From contig DAIDEE010000016.1 in assembly GCA_027308685.1 (NCBI GenBank), positions 1 to 64,000 on the forward strand: DNA of 64,000 bases, in the 5' to 3' direction. This DNA comes from Acidocella sp. GTDB taxonomy: Bacteria > Pseudomonadota > Alphaproteobacteria > Acetobacterales > Acetobacteraceae. Made by a program: the position numbers and the translations under genes. The notes under the pieces are model-generated. The model was given only the letters and a program-made list of their open reading frames with translations. It was not told where the DNA came from and did not search any database. Below are positions 17,230 to 25,497 of this stretch, piece by piece (within the stretch, counting starts at the first letter, position 1; the number at the start of each line of letters is the position of its first letter).

Positions 17230-19212
17230 ATGAAAAACATCTCAATTATCGGTAAATTTTTAACGTTGATGGCTGCGTTCGGTATTTTTGTGTTAGCGTC
17301 GACGTACTATTCAACATCGCAGATGTCCGCCATTCAAAAGGGTTATGTCGGAGTTGCCAAAAGTACGGCTGCTGCTGCTCTGTTGCTGACGTCTGCAAAT
17401 CGTGCATTTGTCGCGGGACGTGAGGACGTGACCCAGACGCTGATCGAGACGACAACGCCGGGCCACCTCGCAGCGACCGAATTATTAAAGGCCGATCACA
17501 CCGCATTCGATGAGTACATGGGCCGGGCCGCAAGCCTTGATCAAAAGCATAAAATAGATATTCTGGACCTTAAATTACGAATTGACAATATTTTTACCCA
17601 TGATTGTCAAACGGCAATCGCCATGGGTAACGCCGCGCAGTCGACCGATGAGACCTTAGCAGCTCAAACAGAATTTCTTAAGTCATGCTCATCGTCATTT
17701 CCGGCCGCTGTTAAAGCAATGATTACCGAGAGAAAAGTGCTACAGGCTCAGGCAGACCGCGATCTGGCCACTCTGGATGATAGTACCAGGCTCATTATCA
17801 CGATGACCTATATTTTTATCCTTAGCGGTCTAATAATTGTTCTGCTCGCTGGGACATGGGCACTTCGAAATTGGATTACAACCCCACTTAAAAATCTGGT
17901 GGCAACTATGAATCGCCTGTCGGCAGGTGACTACCAGGCAATAATCCGGGGCACGGAGCGGCGTGACGAGGTCGGTCTTATCGCACGGACGCTAGAATTT
18001 TTTAAAAAATCTGGATTAGACAAACGACGATTGGAGGAGGATGCGGAAGTACAACGCCAAGTGATCCAAACAGAAAATAAGCGCGCAGAAATTGAACGAA
18101 TTAACAATGCTGAAATGCTAAAAGCTGTCATAGATGCGCTCGCGATCGGACTCGCAAAATTATCGTCTGGTGAGTTGATCTATCGTCTAAAAAATTCGTT
18201 CAGTACTGAATATCAGAAACTTCATCAAGATTTTAATGTCGCTATGGAGACATTGCAAACCACGGTTCAATCCATCGCGATGAATATCAAGGCTGTACAC
18301 GCTGGAGCAGATGAGATTACCCGTGCTTCCGATGATCTCTCACGTCGGACAGAACAGCAAGCAGCCAGCCTTGAACAGACGGCTGCCGCTTTGAGTCAGA
18401 TAACCGGCACAGTCAGAAAATCTGCCGAAAACGCCGAGGCTGCTCGTACGGCTGTGGTATCGGCCAAGTCAGATGCGGAACGTTCAACTCATGTACTTGA
18501 GGAAACGGTTCTGGCGATGGGAGGGATTGAACAATCCTCAAAGAAGATTGGAAATATTATTGGCGTTATTGATGAAATTGCATTTCAAACAAATTTATTA
18601 GCCCTCAACGCAGGTGTTGAAGCAGCCCGCGCCGGCGATGCTGGACGTGGCTTTGCTGTAGTTGCAACAGAGGTTCGGGCTTTAGCTCAGCGCTCAGCCG
18701 ACGCAGCGCGAGAAATCAAAACTCTCATCTCTGACTCAAGTTTACAAGTATCAAAAGGTGTTCGACTAGTGGGTGAGACTGGTAAATCCTTGGCAAGAAT
18801 TGTCGAACAAATTGCCAAGCTCACAGGATTATTAAACGAAATGGCAGCCTCCACGCTAGAACAATCGTCAGGACTGAGCCAAGTGAATATTGCAATTACC
18901 CAAATGGACCAGGTCACACAACAAAACGCAGCCATGGTCGAGGAATCAACGGCAGCAAGTCATAACCTGGCAACCGAGGCCGAAGAATTAACACGACTCG
19001 TCAGTCAATTCCAAGTGGGCGTCTCGTCGCAGGCACATATCAAAGACTCGGCGTTGAAGCCCCCGCGCGATAATAAATTTGTGAAACCAGGATTCAATGC
19101 CAAAATCTCTCCAATAAACAATCAATTACCTCGTATTGATGCTGCACCTAAGACATTAAAAATAGCCAATACGACACTTGCTCCAGTTGGGGAGAATTGG
19201 GATGAGTTCTGA
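17230..19212 (+). CDS. Methyl-accepting chemotaxis protein
   Basis: A transmembrane chemoreceptor of 660 residues. It has TM1 at about residues 7-27, a periplasmic domain to about 187 and TM2 at about 190-213 (IITMTYIFILSGLIIVLLAG). A HAMP domain follows (PLKNLVATMNRLSAGDY), then a coiled-coil signalling hairpin with the highly conserved tip EIAFQTNLLALNAGVEAARAGDAGRG (quoted from about residues 455-480) and adaptation helices on both sides. The C-terminus ends in NWDEF, matching the xWxxF tether that recruits CheR and CheB. The ligand is unknown. The final bases overlap the start of the STAS gene, and the receptor leads the che operon. Base composition is lower in GC than the flanking metabolic genes. 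Confidence 0.95.
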   Translation: MKNISIIGKFLTLMAAFGIFVLASTYYSTSQMSAIQKGYVGVAKSTAAAALLLTSANRAFVAGREDVTQTLIETTTPGHLAATELLKADHTAFDEYMGRAASLDQKHKIDILDLKLRIDNIFTHDCQTAIAMGNAAQSTDETLAAQTEFLKSCSSSFPAAVKAMITERKVLQAQADRDLATLDDSTRLIITMTYIFILSGLIIVLLAGTWALRNWITTPLKNLVATMNRLSAGDYQAIIRGTERRDEVGLIARTLEFFKKSGLDKRRLEEDAEVQRQVIQTENKRAEIERINNAEMLKAVIDALAIGLAKLSSGELIYRLKNSFSTEYQKLHQDFNVAMETLQTTVQSIAMNIKAVHAGADEITRASDDLSRRTEQQAASLEQTAAALSQITGTVRKSAENAEAARTAVVSAKSDAERSTHVLEETVLAMGGIEQSSKKIGNIIGVIDEIAFQTNLLALNAGVEAARAGDAGRGFAVVATEVRALAQRSADAAREIKTLISDSSLQVSKGVRLVGETGKSLARIVEQIAKLTGLLNEMAASTLEQSSGLSQVNIAITQMDQVTQQNAAMVEESTAASHNLATEAEELTRLVSQFQVGVSSQAHIKDSALKPPRDNKFVKPGFNAKISPINNQLPRIDAAPKTLKIANTTLAPVGENWDEF

Positions 19213-19522
19213 TACGTCTCAAAACGAGCATAAGAGCGACGTTTCTGACAATGAATTGCCGGTGGCGTTTAATTCTCGAGTTGGCAGTGAGTTGATTGAT
19301 CTATTTTTAGCTCATCGTGGGTCTGACTTTCAGATTAGCGGTTCTAATGTTCGTAAATTTAGTGCGCAATATTTACAAATAATTTTGGCTGCTCAAGCAA
19401 CATGGAAAGCCGATGGTCATATTTTAAGTGTCTGGCCAATGTCTGATGAATTAACGGCCGGCCTCACGCTTTTAGGCGTTATGCCAGAGCTACTTTCTCA
19501 TAAAAAGGATTATACGGCATGA
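19202..19522 (+). CDS. STAS-domain chemotaxis accessory protein, CheS-like
   Basis: A 106-residue STAS-like protein. The pattern SELIDLFLAHRGSDFQISGSNVRKF, YLQIILAAQATWKADG and LTAGLTLLGV follows the alternating strand/helix pattern of anti-sigma antagonist-like domains (quoted in pieces). The ATG at 19202 lies inside the end of the receptor gene with a GGGAG site upstream; the stop overlaps the next cheY (ATGA). Its position between the first receptor and cheY-cheA matches CheS of the Sinorhizobium meliloti che operon, which binds CheA and speeds loss of CheY1 phosphate. The similarity is in domain type and position; function is inferred. Confidence 0.7.
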   Translation: MSSDTSQNEHKSDVSDNELPVAFNSRVGSELIDLFLAHRGSDFQISGSNVRKFSAQYLQIILAAQATWKADGHILSVWPMSDELTAGLTLLGVMPELLSHKKDYTA

Positions 19523-19884
19523 GCACAACGGTCCTTACAGTCGATGATTCTCGCACAATGCGTGATATGCTAAAGCATTCGCTCCTGAAAGCTGGTTTTA
19601 GGGTTTTGCAAGCAGAAGATGGGTTAGATGGTCTGGAGGTCTTAAAAACTGAGCAGCCTGACGTGATCGTTACGGATTTGAATATGCCAAGATTAGATGG
19701 TTTTGGGTTTATTGAGGCGATACGGCGTCATATCGACCATAAGACAATGCCGGTTTTAGTGCTCACAACTGAGGTCGACTCAGAAAAAAAGAGCCGGGCT
19801 AAAGCGGCTGGGGCGACAGGATGGATTGTAAAGCCGTTCGATCCCGTCAAGCTGGTGGATGCAATTCGTCGTGTCGCAGTCTGA
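19519..19884 (+). CDS. cheY: CheY-type response regulator (operon copy, CheY1 position)
   Basis: A 121-residue receiver domain with the acidic pair in VDDSRTMR, the phospho-acceptor Asp in VTDLNMPRLDGFG (about residue 53), the Thr in LVLTTEVD and the Lys in WIVKPFDP. The ATG overlaps the STAS stop by four bases. Placed between the CheS-like gene and cheA, it corresponds to CheY1 of the rhizobial operon, a phosphate sink there. That role is inferred from position. The separate cheY at 16717 would then be the motor regulator. Confidence 0.92.
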   Translation: MSTTVLTVDDSRTMRDMLKHSLLKAGFRVLQAEDGLDGLEVLKTEQPDVIVTDLNMPRLDGFGFIEAIRRHIDHKTMPVLVLTTEVDSEKKSRAKAAGATGWIVKPFDPVKLVDAIRRVAV

Positions 19885-19899
19885 ACTGGAGCACGATCG

Positions 19900-21996
19900 A
19901 TGGATTCGATGGCAACGATACGCAGGACATTTTTCCAAGAATGTGAGGAGCAGCTGGGCGAGCTTGAGACCGGGCTCATAAAAATGGAAAGTGGAACGCA
20001 ATCTGTTGATACTGTAAATGCGGTATTTCGTGCGGTGCACTCTATAAAAGGCGGCGCGGGAATTTTTGGGTTAGACGGCTTGGTGAAGTTTGCACACGCA
20101 TTTGAGACAACCCTTGATGACGTGCGTTGTGCGAGACTTTTGCCGACATCGACAGTAATGGCAACTTTATTGCGGGCCGCGGATGTTTTAGCTGACGTGG
20201 TGCGGGCTGCTCGTGAGGATTTGCCATTTGACGACAATAAAACAAACATACTAATTTCTGCCCTCTCTAAGTTGGACCAAAATGCGGTTATTCATGAAAC
20301 ATCTCCGCCAAGTGAGTCAATTACTGAACATTCTTCGACAGACACGGGATCGAAAAACTGGCTGATAAATTTTTATCCAAGACGGGAACTTTATGCAAAG
20401 GCCAATGAGACTGCCCTGCTATTTCGAGAATTAAACAGACTTGGTGTGGTTAATGTTACGATCGATACCAGCCGATTGCCCGAATTAAGTCAGATCGATG
20501 TAGATGGTGCTTATCTTAGTTGGACCATTAACTTGTTGTCAGATTGCACTGAGTCTGTCATTAGAGACGTTTTTGAATTTGTTGATGGTGACTGCGTTCT
20601 TGATATTGCTAATCCCACTGAAGCAATAGTGGTTGATGAGCCTCCGGAGTTTTATGGAGGTTTTGAATTCTTTGCGCCGATGGGAGTAGATGTTTCTGAT
20701 ACAGCGCAACCAGTCGAAAAAATTGAAGTCTCTGTAAAACCTGAAAACATTACCGGTAAAGTTGAAGCATCTGCCACATCGAGCATTCGCGTTGATCTGG
20801 AGCGGGTTGATCGTATGATTGATCTCGTGGGTGAGTTAGTTATCAATGAGGCTATGTTGAGCCAGCGTATTTTAGAGGCTGGTATCGTTCGGGCGTCGGG
20901 TGTTGCGGTTGCATTGGAAGAACTTGAGCATTTAACGAGGGAAATTCAGGATAGCGTGATGGCAATTCGGGCGCAGCCGGTGCGCTCAGTATTTCAACGC
21001 ATGCCGCGTTTGGTACGAGAAGTTGCCACTCAAACGGGAAAACTGGTGCGTTTGCTGACCGAGGGCGAAGGTACAGAGGTCGATAAAACTGTTATCGAAC
21101 GGATTGCTGATCCGCTGACACATATGATCCGCAATGCGATCGACCACGGGTTGGAATCACCCGAAATCCGACTTGCGGCGGGAAAGCCGGCTGAGGGCGT
21201 TGTACGACTAGCTGCTTTGCATCGGTCCGGACGAATTGTGGTCGAGGTGGCTGATGACGGAGCCGGCATCAACCGAAGCCGTGTTAAAGCCAAGGCTGAA
21301 GAGAATGGACTTATTAGTATTGATGCGGCTTTAACGGACGATGAGATCGATAATCTAATCTTCCTTCCGGGATTTTCCACGGCGAGTGCGGTAACCGATA
21401 TTTCTGGTCGTGGTGTGGGAATGGATGTGGTGCGTCGCTCTGTGCAGGCATTGGGCGGCCGTATTTCAATTTCATCCCGGCCAGGCAAAGGCTCGACTTT
21501 TACGATGAGCCTTCCACTAACCTTAGCTGTGCTTGATGGCATGGTAGTCAACGCGGCCACTCATTCGTTGATTGTACCTCTTGGAGCCATTTTAGAAACC
21601 TTGCAACCCAGAGCGCAGGATGTGCATCCTTTGGATAATAAAGTGCGGGTACTTTCATTGCGGGGCGGCTACGTACCGATGGTTGATGTTGCCATGGCCC
21701 TTGGGTATCGCAGCGAAGCCATTGAGCCCACTAAGTCGGTCGCATTGCTTGTTGAGTGCGAGGGCGGTTCCCAGGCCGTGCTGCTGTTCGATACCATTCA
21801 GGGTCAACGGCAGGTCGTCATCAAAAGCCTTGAAGCGAACTATCGAGCTGTACCCGGCATCGCGGCTGCAACTGTGATGGGTGATGGCAGGGTCGCCTTA
21901 ATTCTTGATGTAGATGCAATCGTCGCAGCCTCGCGCACAGATCAGTCCCGACCTGAGACGATACGAGCTGATATAACTCTGATGGAAGCGAGTTAA
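19900..21996 (+). CDS. cheA: Chemotaxis histidine kinase CheA
   Basis: A 698-residue kinase that passes phosphate to CheY and CheB. The N-terminal HPt domain carries the phosphorylated His at about residue 47 in AVHSIKGGAGIFGL. A variable P2-like region follows (about 130-290). The dimerisation domain is SIRVDLERVDRMIDLVGEL, and the kinase core has an N-box HMIRNAIDHGLE, a G1 box VEVADDGAGIN and a G2 box GRGVGMDVVR. A CheW-like P5 domain ends the protein (DGMVVNAATHSLIVPLGA). GGAG precedes the ATG, and the cheW start follows within four bases of the stop, so these are co-transcribed. Confidence 0.96.
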   Translation: MDSMATIRRTFFQECEEQLGELETGLIKMESGTQSVDTVNAVFRAVHSIKGGAGIFGLDGLVKFAHAFETTLDDVRCARLLPTSTVMATLLRAADVLADVVRAAREDLPFDDNKTNILISALSKLDQNAVIHETSPPSESITEHSSTDTGSKNWLINFYPRRELYAKANETALLFRELNRLGVVNVTIDTSRLPELSQIDVDGAYLSWTINLLSDCTESVIRDVFEFVDGDCVLDIANPTEAIVVDEPPEFYGGFEFFAPMGVDVSDTAQPVEKIEVSVKPENITGKVEASATSSIRVDLERVDRMIDLVGELVINEAMLSQRILEAGIVRASGVAVALEELEHLTREIQDSVMAIRAQPVRSVFQRMPRLVREVATQTGKLVRLLTEGEGTEVDKTVIERIADPLTHMIRNAIDHGLESPEIRLAAGKPAEGVVRLAALHRSGRIVVEVADDGAGINRSRVKAKAEENGLISIDAALTDDEIDNLIFLPGFSTASAVTDISGRGVGMDVVRRSVQALGGRISISSRPGKGSTFTMSLPLTLAVLDGMVVNAATHSLIVPLGAILETLQPRAQDVHPLDNKVRVLSLRGGYVPMVDVAMALGYRSEAIEPTKSVALLVECEGGSQAVLLFDTIQGQRQVVIKSLEANYRAVPGIAAATVMGDGRVALILDVDAIVAASRTDQSRPETIRADITLMEAS

Positions 21997-21999
21997 ACA

Positions 22000-22464
22000 A
22001 TGAGTCAATCATTCACTTCTGACGTTAAAGCACGCGAATTGATCGCCTTTCGGATCGGCGAGCAGGAGTTTTGCATCAATATAATGGCTGTCCGTGAAAT
22101 TCGTGGGTGGACGCTTGCAACGGCGTTACCGCATTCACCAGACTATTTGCGCGGTGTAATTAATCTGCGCGGTGCTGTGTTACCGATTATTGATTTGGCG
22201 GTAAGGCTCGGTTTGCCAAGTGCGGAGCCCACGGCGCGGAACGTTATCATTGTTGCACAGATTGAACAGCAACAGGTTGGACTTTTGGTTGATGCGGTTT
22301 CAGATATTTTGACTTTGAATGAGGAACATATTCAACCGACACCGGATGTCGCATCAGATCTTGTAAAAACATTTGTGCGGGGCTTGCTGCCGGTAGAAGG
22401 CCGAATGATCAGCCTTTTGGCGCTTGACCATGTGTTGCCAACTCATGCGCTTGAGGCTGCATAA
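22000..22464 (+). CDS. cheW: Chemotaxis coupling protein CheW
   Basis: A 154-residue scaffold that couples CheA to receptors. Motifs seen are [24 protein letters not shown] near residue 14-37, [21 protein letters not shown] in the middle, and [13 protein letters not shown] toward the end (each quoted in part). The arginine in LRG is the conserved receptor-contact region. It begins three bases after cheA and is followed five bases later by cheR. Length and domain are typical. Confidence 0.95.
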   Translation: MSQSFTSDVKARELIAFRIGEQEFCINIMAVREIRGWTLATALPHSPDYLRGVINLRGAVLPIIDLAVRLGLPSAEPTARNVIIVAQIEQQQVGLLVDAVSDILTLNEEHIQPTPDVASDLVKTFVRGLLPVEGRMISLLALDHVLPTHALEAA

Positions 22465-22469
22465 TTCAT

Positions 22470-23351
22470 ATGAATAACCAGGCGAATTTAATTAGCCAAG
22501 GTGAGTTCCCTCTGACGGCGAGAGATTTTTCTGAAATTGCGTCGATCATGCATCGTGAGGCTGGAATTGCACTGCCCGAGAACAAGATAAATCTGGTATA
22601 TTCGAGATTAGCCAAGCGACTGCGTGCGCTCGGTTTACGGACTTTCCATGAATATTGTAGTCTGGTTATGGATGCGAGTACCGAGCGTAGTAGAGTTGAG
22701 CGTGAAGCGATGATCGCGGCATTGACCACCAATGTAACGCGATTTTTCCGTGAACCACATCATTTTGAACACCTCAAAGTCAATATTTTGCCAAGACTAA
22801 TTCACCAGACAAAACTTGGCGCGCCGGTTCGGATATGGTCATCTGCTTGTTCAAGTGGGCAAGAGCCCTATTCCATTGCGTTGACCATATTGAGTTTGCT
22901 TCCCGACGCTGCAAATTACGATATCAAAATTCTTGCTACCGATATCGATACGAATATGATCGCTCTTGGTGAGGCTGGATGTTACGAAAAAACGATGTTG
23001 AACGATGTGCCTTCAGGGTTAGTCCAGCGCTGGTTCAGCCCAGTCTCGGATGGTTCAGGTGAGATGAAGGCGACACCAGATTTACGTAATCTGATACGGT
23101 TTCGTAAGCTTAATTTGATAGGTAATTGGCCGATGCGCGGAAAATTTCAAGCAATTTTTTGCCGAAATGTGGTTATTTATTTTGATAATGAAACTCAAAA
23201 TCGTATATGGACTCGGATGGTTCCGTTATTGGCGAGCGAAGCCGCCTTATATATCGGCCATTCGGAGCGCGTTGGTGGTCCGGCAGAGGCGCAACTGCGC
23301 AGCGATGGCGTGACGATTTACCGACACGCTGAGTTTGTCCGGGCTTTGTGA
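22470..23351 (+). CDS. cheR: Chemotaxis protein methyltransferase CheR
   Basis: Uses S-adenosylmethionine to methylate receptor glutamates. The 293-residue protein has the N-terminal helical domain ([30 protein letters not shown], quoted from about residue 20-50). It then has [15 protein letters not shown], the SAM-binding [28 protein letters not shown] and a late CRNVVIYFD motif. A matching xWxxF tether is present on the receptor in the same operon. The stop overlaps the cheB ATG (TGATG). Confidence 0.95.
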   Translation: MNNQANLISQGEFPLTARDFSEIASIMHREAGIALPENKINLVYSRLAKRLRALGLRTFHEYCSLVMDASTERSRVEREAMIAALTTNVTRFFREPHHFEHLKVNILPRLIHQTKLGAPVRIWSSACSSGQEPYSIALTILSLLPDAANYDIKILATDIDTNMIALGEAGCYEKTMLNDVPSGLVQRWFSPVSDGSGEMKATPDLRNLIRFRKLNLIGNWPMRGKFQAIFCRNVVIYFDNETQNRIWTRMVPLLASEAALYIGHSERVGGPAEAQLRSDGVTIYRHAEFVRAL

Positions 23352-24382
23352 TGAGCATTCGTGTTTTGGTCGTTGATGACTCACCGACGATGCGACGGCT
23401 CATTAGTGCTAAGTTGCGGGCCGATCCATTGATTGAGGTGGTAGGAGAGGCTTCTGACCCCACCGAAGCGCGGCAGGCGATTAAATTGCTGTATCCTGAT
23501 GTCATTACACTCGATATCGAAATGCCCAACATGAATGGTTTGGAGTTTCTTGAAAAAATCATGCGCTTGCGGCCAACCCCGGTCATCATGGTTTCCACGC
23601 TGACCCAGAAAGGCGCAGACGTAAATTTACGGGCATTGGAACTCGGGGCTTTTGACTGTGTGGCTAAACCAACCAGAATCCATACCGATAGTTTTGAGTC
23701 TTTAGCCGAAAAAGTGAAGGCGGCATCGCGTGCCAATCGTTTACCGGGCATGAAAAAACTTACTAAACATACACCTATTGAAAGTTTTATTTCCGACGGC
23801 CGGGTGGTGGCCATCGGGTCATCAACTGGCGGCGTGGAAGCGCTGGTCGAAATCATTTCTCAATTCCCATCGAATTGTCCGCCAACCTTGATTAGCCAGC
23901 ACATGCCAGCAACTTTCACGAAAAGCTTTGCCGAACGGCTCAATAGGCTGTCTGCCGCGCATGTGGCGCAAGCGACGGAGGGCGCGAAGATTAAGCCTGG
24001 TTACATTTATTTGGCACCTGGAGATGCGCACCTGGAAGTAAAGGGGCATTCGCAGCCATATTGTCACTTGAACCATGGCGAGCGGGTAAATGGGCACCGG
24101 CCTTCGGTTGACGTGATGTTCAGCGCTGTCGCGCAACAATTTAAGGACAAGGCAGTCGGAATTATTCTCACCGGGATGGGGCGCGACGGCGCGGCGGGGT
24201 TATTGGAACTACGCCAGGCCGGAGGCGAAACCATTGGCCAAGATGAGGCAAGTTGTGTGGTTTATGGCATGCCCAAGGTGGCTTTTGAAATTGGAGCGGT
24301 GGCGCATCAATTTTCCCTGGACCGTATGGCGACACAAATTCTGCAACTTACCCAAACCGCTCGCCGGGAGAATGTGGGATGA
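23351..24382 (+). CDS. cheB: Chemotaxis glutamate methylesterase CheB
   Basis: A response regulator-methylesterase that removes receptor methyl groups and can deamidate glutamine. The receiver half has [10 protein letters not shown] and the phospho-acceptor Asp in [10 protein letters not shown]. The esterase half has the catalytic Ser in [10 protein letters not shown], His in [16 protein letters not shown] and Asp in [11 protein letters not shown]. The ATG at 23351 shares a base with the cheR stop; the GTG just before it is less likely. 343 residues, typical size. A 14-codon frame starts inside its stop and leads to cheD. Confidence 0.95.
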   Translation: MSIRVLVVDDSPTMRRLISAKLRADPLIEVVGEASDPTEARQAIKLLYPDVITLDIEMPNMNGLEFLEKIMRLRPTPVIMVSTLTQKGADVNLRALELGAFDCVAKPTRIHTDSFESLAEKVKAASRANRLPGMKKLTKHTPIESFISDGRVVAIGSSTGGVEALVEIISQFPSNCPPTLISQHMPATFTKSFAERLNRLSAAHVAQATEGAKIKPGYIYLAPGDAHLEVKGHSQPYCHLNHGERVNGHRPSVDVMFSAVAQQFKDKAVGIILTGMGRDGAAGLLELRQAGGETIGQDEASCVVYGMPKVAFEIGAVAHQFSLDRMATQILQLTQTARRENVG

Positions 24383-24423
24383 ATTTTATAGCTCGTAAAT
24401 TTCGTAACGACGGGAGCTTATAG
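24379..24423 (+). CDS. Mini reading frame linking cheB and cheD
   Basis: A 14-codon frame begins with an ATG overlapping the cheB stop (ATGA) and ends one base before the cheD ATG. The peptide begins MNFIARKF. It may merely couple cheB to cheD translation. Rhizobial operons have cheY2 at this place, but the peptide does not resemble a CheY start. It could be chance; no function is claimed. Confidence 0.25.
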   Translation: MNFIARKFRNDGSL

Positions 24424-24424
24424 G

Positions 24425-24988
24425 ATGGCGACCAACCTGCCGTTGCCTGACGAACGCTGCCTGAACATCGTACAAGGTGAGTATCAGGTCGATGGAGATC
24501 CGCGCACCAAGCTCACCACGATCCTCGGATCCTGCGTCGCCGCCTGCCTGTGGGACCCGCTGGCTGGACTCGGCGGAATGAACCATTTTTTATTACCGGG
24601 CGTTGATAGTCGGCAAGTTGAACCTAGTGGCGCGGCGGTGCGTCAGGGCGTACATGCGATGGAGTTGCTGGTAAATGGCCTGCTGCAAAAAGGCGCTGAC
24701 CGGCGCCGGCTGCAGGCAAAATTATTCGGAGGTGCCCGGATGATTAAAGGCCTCACTGATATCGGCGATCTGAACGCGGCTTTCGCTGAGAGGTTTCTTC
24801 GTGCCGAGGGTATTGCGATCGTGGGCGGCAGCCTGCGCGGCACTCAAGGGCGGCGTATTCAATTTTGGCCCGTTTCAGGCAGGGCGAGGCAGGTTCTCAT
24901 CGGTTTGGAGCAAACGATGCAACGGCCTGGACGTGATTTTGCTGTGGCTAAGCCACCAACGCCCTGTGGTTCACTTGAATTATTTTAA
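24425..24988 (+). CDS. cheD: Chemoreceptor glutamine deamidase CheD
   Basis: Deamidates receptor glutamines to glutamates, tuning receptor activity. The catalytic region is clear: TTILGSCVAACLWDPLAG has the nucleophilic Cys, and GGMNHFLLPG supplies the His. The conserved KLFGGARMIKG and AERFLRAEGI follow. 187 residues; the C-terminal tail after the core is somewhat longer than in short homologues. A GGGAG site precedes the ATG. It sits between cheB and the cheT-like gene, as in the S. meliloti operon without cheY2. Confidence 0.93.
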   Translation: MATNLPLPDERCLNIVQGEYQVDGDPRTKLTTILGSCVAACLWDPLAGLGGMNHFLLPGVDSRQVEPSGAAVRQGVHAMELLVNGLLQKGADRRRLQAKLFGGARMIKGLTDIGDLNAAFAERFLRAEGIAIVGGSLRGTQGRRIQFWPVSGRARQVLIGLEQTMQRPGRDFAVAKPPTPCGSLELF

Positions 24989-25004
24989 CAAAGGCTAAAG
25001 ATCC

Positions 25005-25376
25005 ATGAAACCATTGGCGTCCCCATTGAGCATTGTTGAGACGCCGCTAATCACGCTGCTCAGCGCTGTCAGTGACGAACTTTCCGAGCTTGGTCAGTTC
25101 ACCGAGCAACTACAATCCACACTCAGCCCGTCGTTGATGCGGCTGGCTGACGACCCGCAGTGCCATCGCAATGTGCAGATGCTTGACTTGCTCTCACAGC
25201 GCTTGAATGTTTTGGCGGTATTTTTTCTCTCGCTCGGTCACGCTGTGCCGCCGGGATGGTTGATCAATTCTCGTGCGGCCCTGAGTGCCGTAACATTGTC
25301 TGAGCTGGCCTGGCGCTTGCAAGGCCACCAAAATCCGCAAGAGCATCATCCCGCCGGCGATTTAGAGACATTTTAG
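25005..25376 (+). CDS. CheT-like terminal che-operon protein with DxxxQ motif
   Basis: A 123-residue mostly helical protein with no close family recognisable by eye. It contains D61-L-L-S-Q65, a DxxxQ motif followed by amphipathic helix residues (RLNVLAVFF). CheT, the last gene of the S. meliloti che operon, is reported to carry a DxxxQ phosphatase motif on a helix, to speed loss of CheY1 phosphate and to bind CheR. The same operon end position and motif support a CheT-like role. Overall sequence identity was not tested. A terminator follows directly. Confidence 0.6.
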   Translation: MKPLASPLSIVETPLITLLSAVSDELSELGQFTEQLQSTLSPSLMRLADDPQCHRNVQMLDLLSQRLNVLAVFFLSLGHAVPPGWLINSRAALSAVTLSELAWRLQGHQNPQEHHPAGDLETF

Positions 25377-25406
25377 GGCGCGGCCAACCATTAAACCTGG
25401 CAAAAT

Positions 25407-25441
25407 AAAACCCCTGCCCGCATAAACGGACAGGGGTTTTT
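25407..25441 (+). terminator. Intrinsic terminator of the che operon
   Basis: Stem arms AAAACCCCTG (25407-25416) and CAGGGGTTTT (25431-25440) enclose a 14-base loop and end in a run of five T bases on the plus strand. It lies 31 bp after the cheT-like stop. The symmetric A/T ends could also stop minus-strand transcription. Confidence 0.85.
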
Positions 25442-25455
25442 GTTCAATGGCGCGA

Positions 25456-25489
25456 AAATCCGCTGCATCTCGAAAGACGCAGCGGATTT
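25456..25489 (-). terminator. Intrinsic terminator of amtB
   Basis: An 11-bp perfect stem (AAATCCGCTGC, 25456-25466, with its complement at 25479-25489), extended by an inner TCT/AGA. On the minus strand it falls just after the amtB stop and is followed by TTTT. The two opposing terminators separate the che operon from amtB. Confidence 0.75.
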
Positions 25490-25497
25490 ATCAGAGA

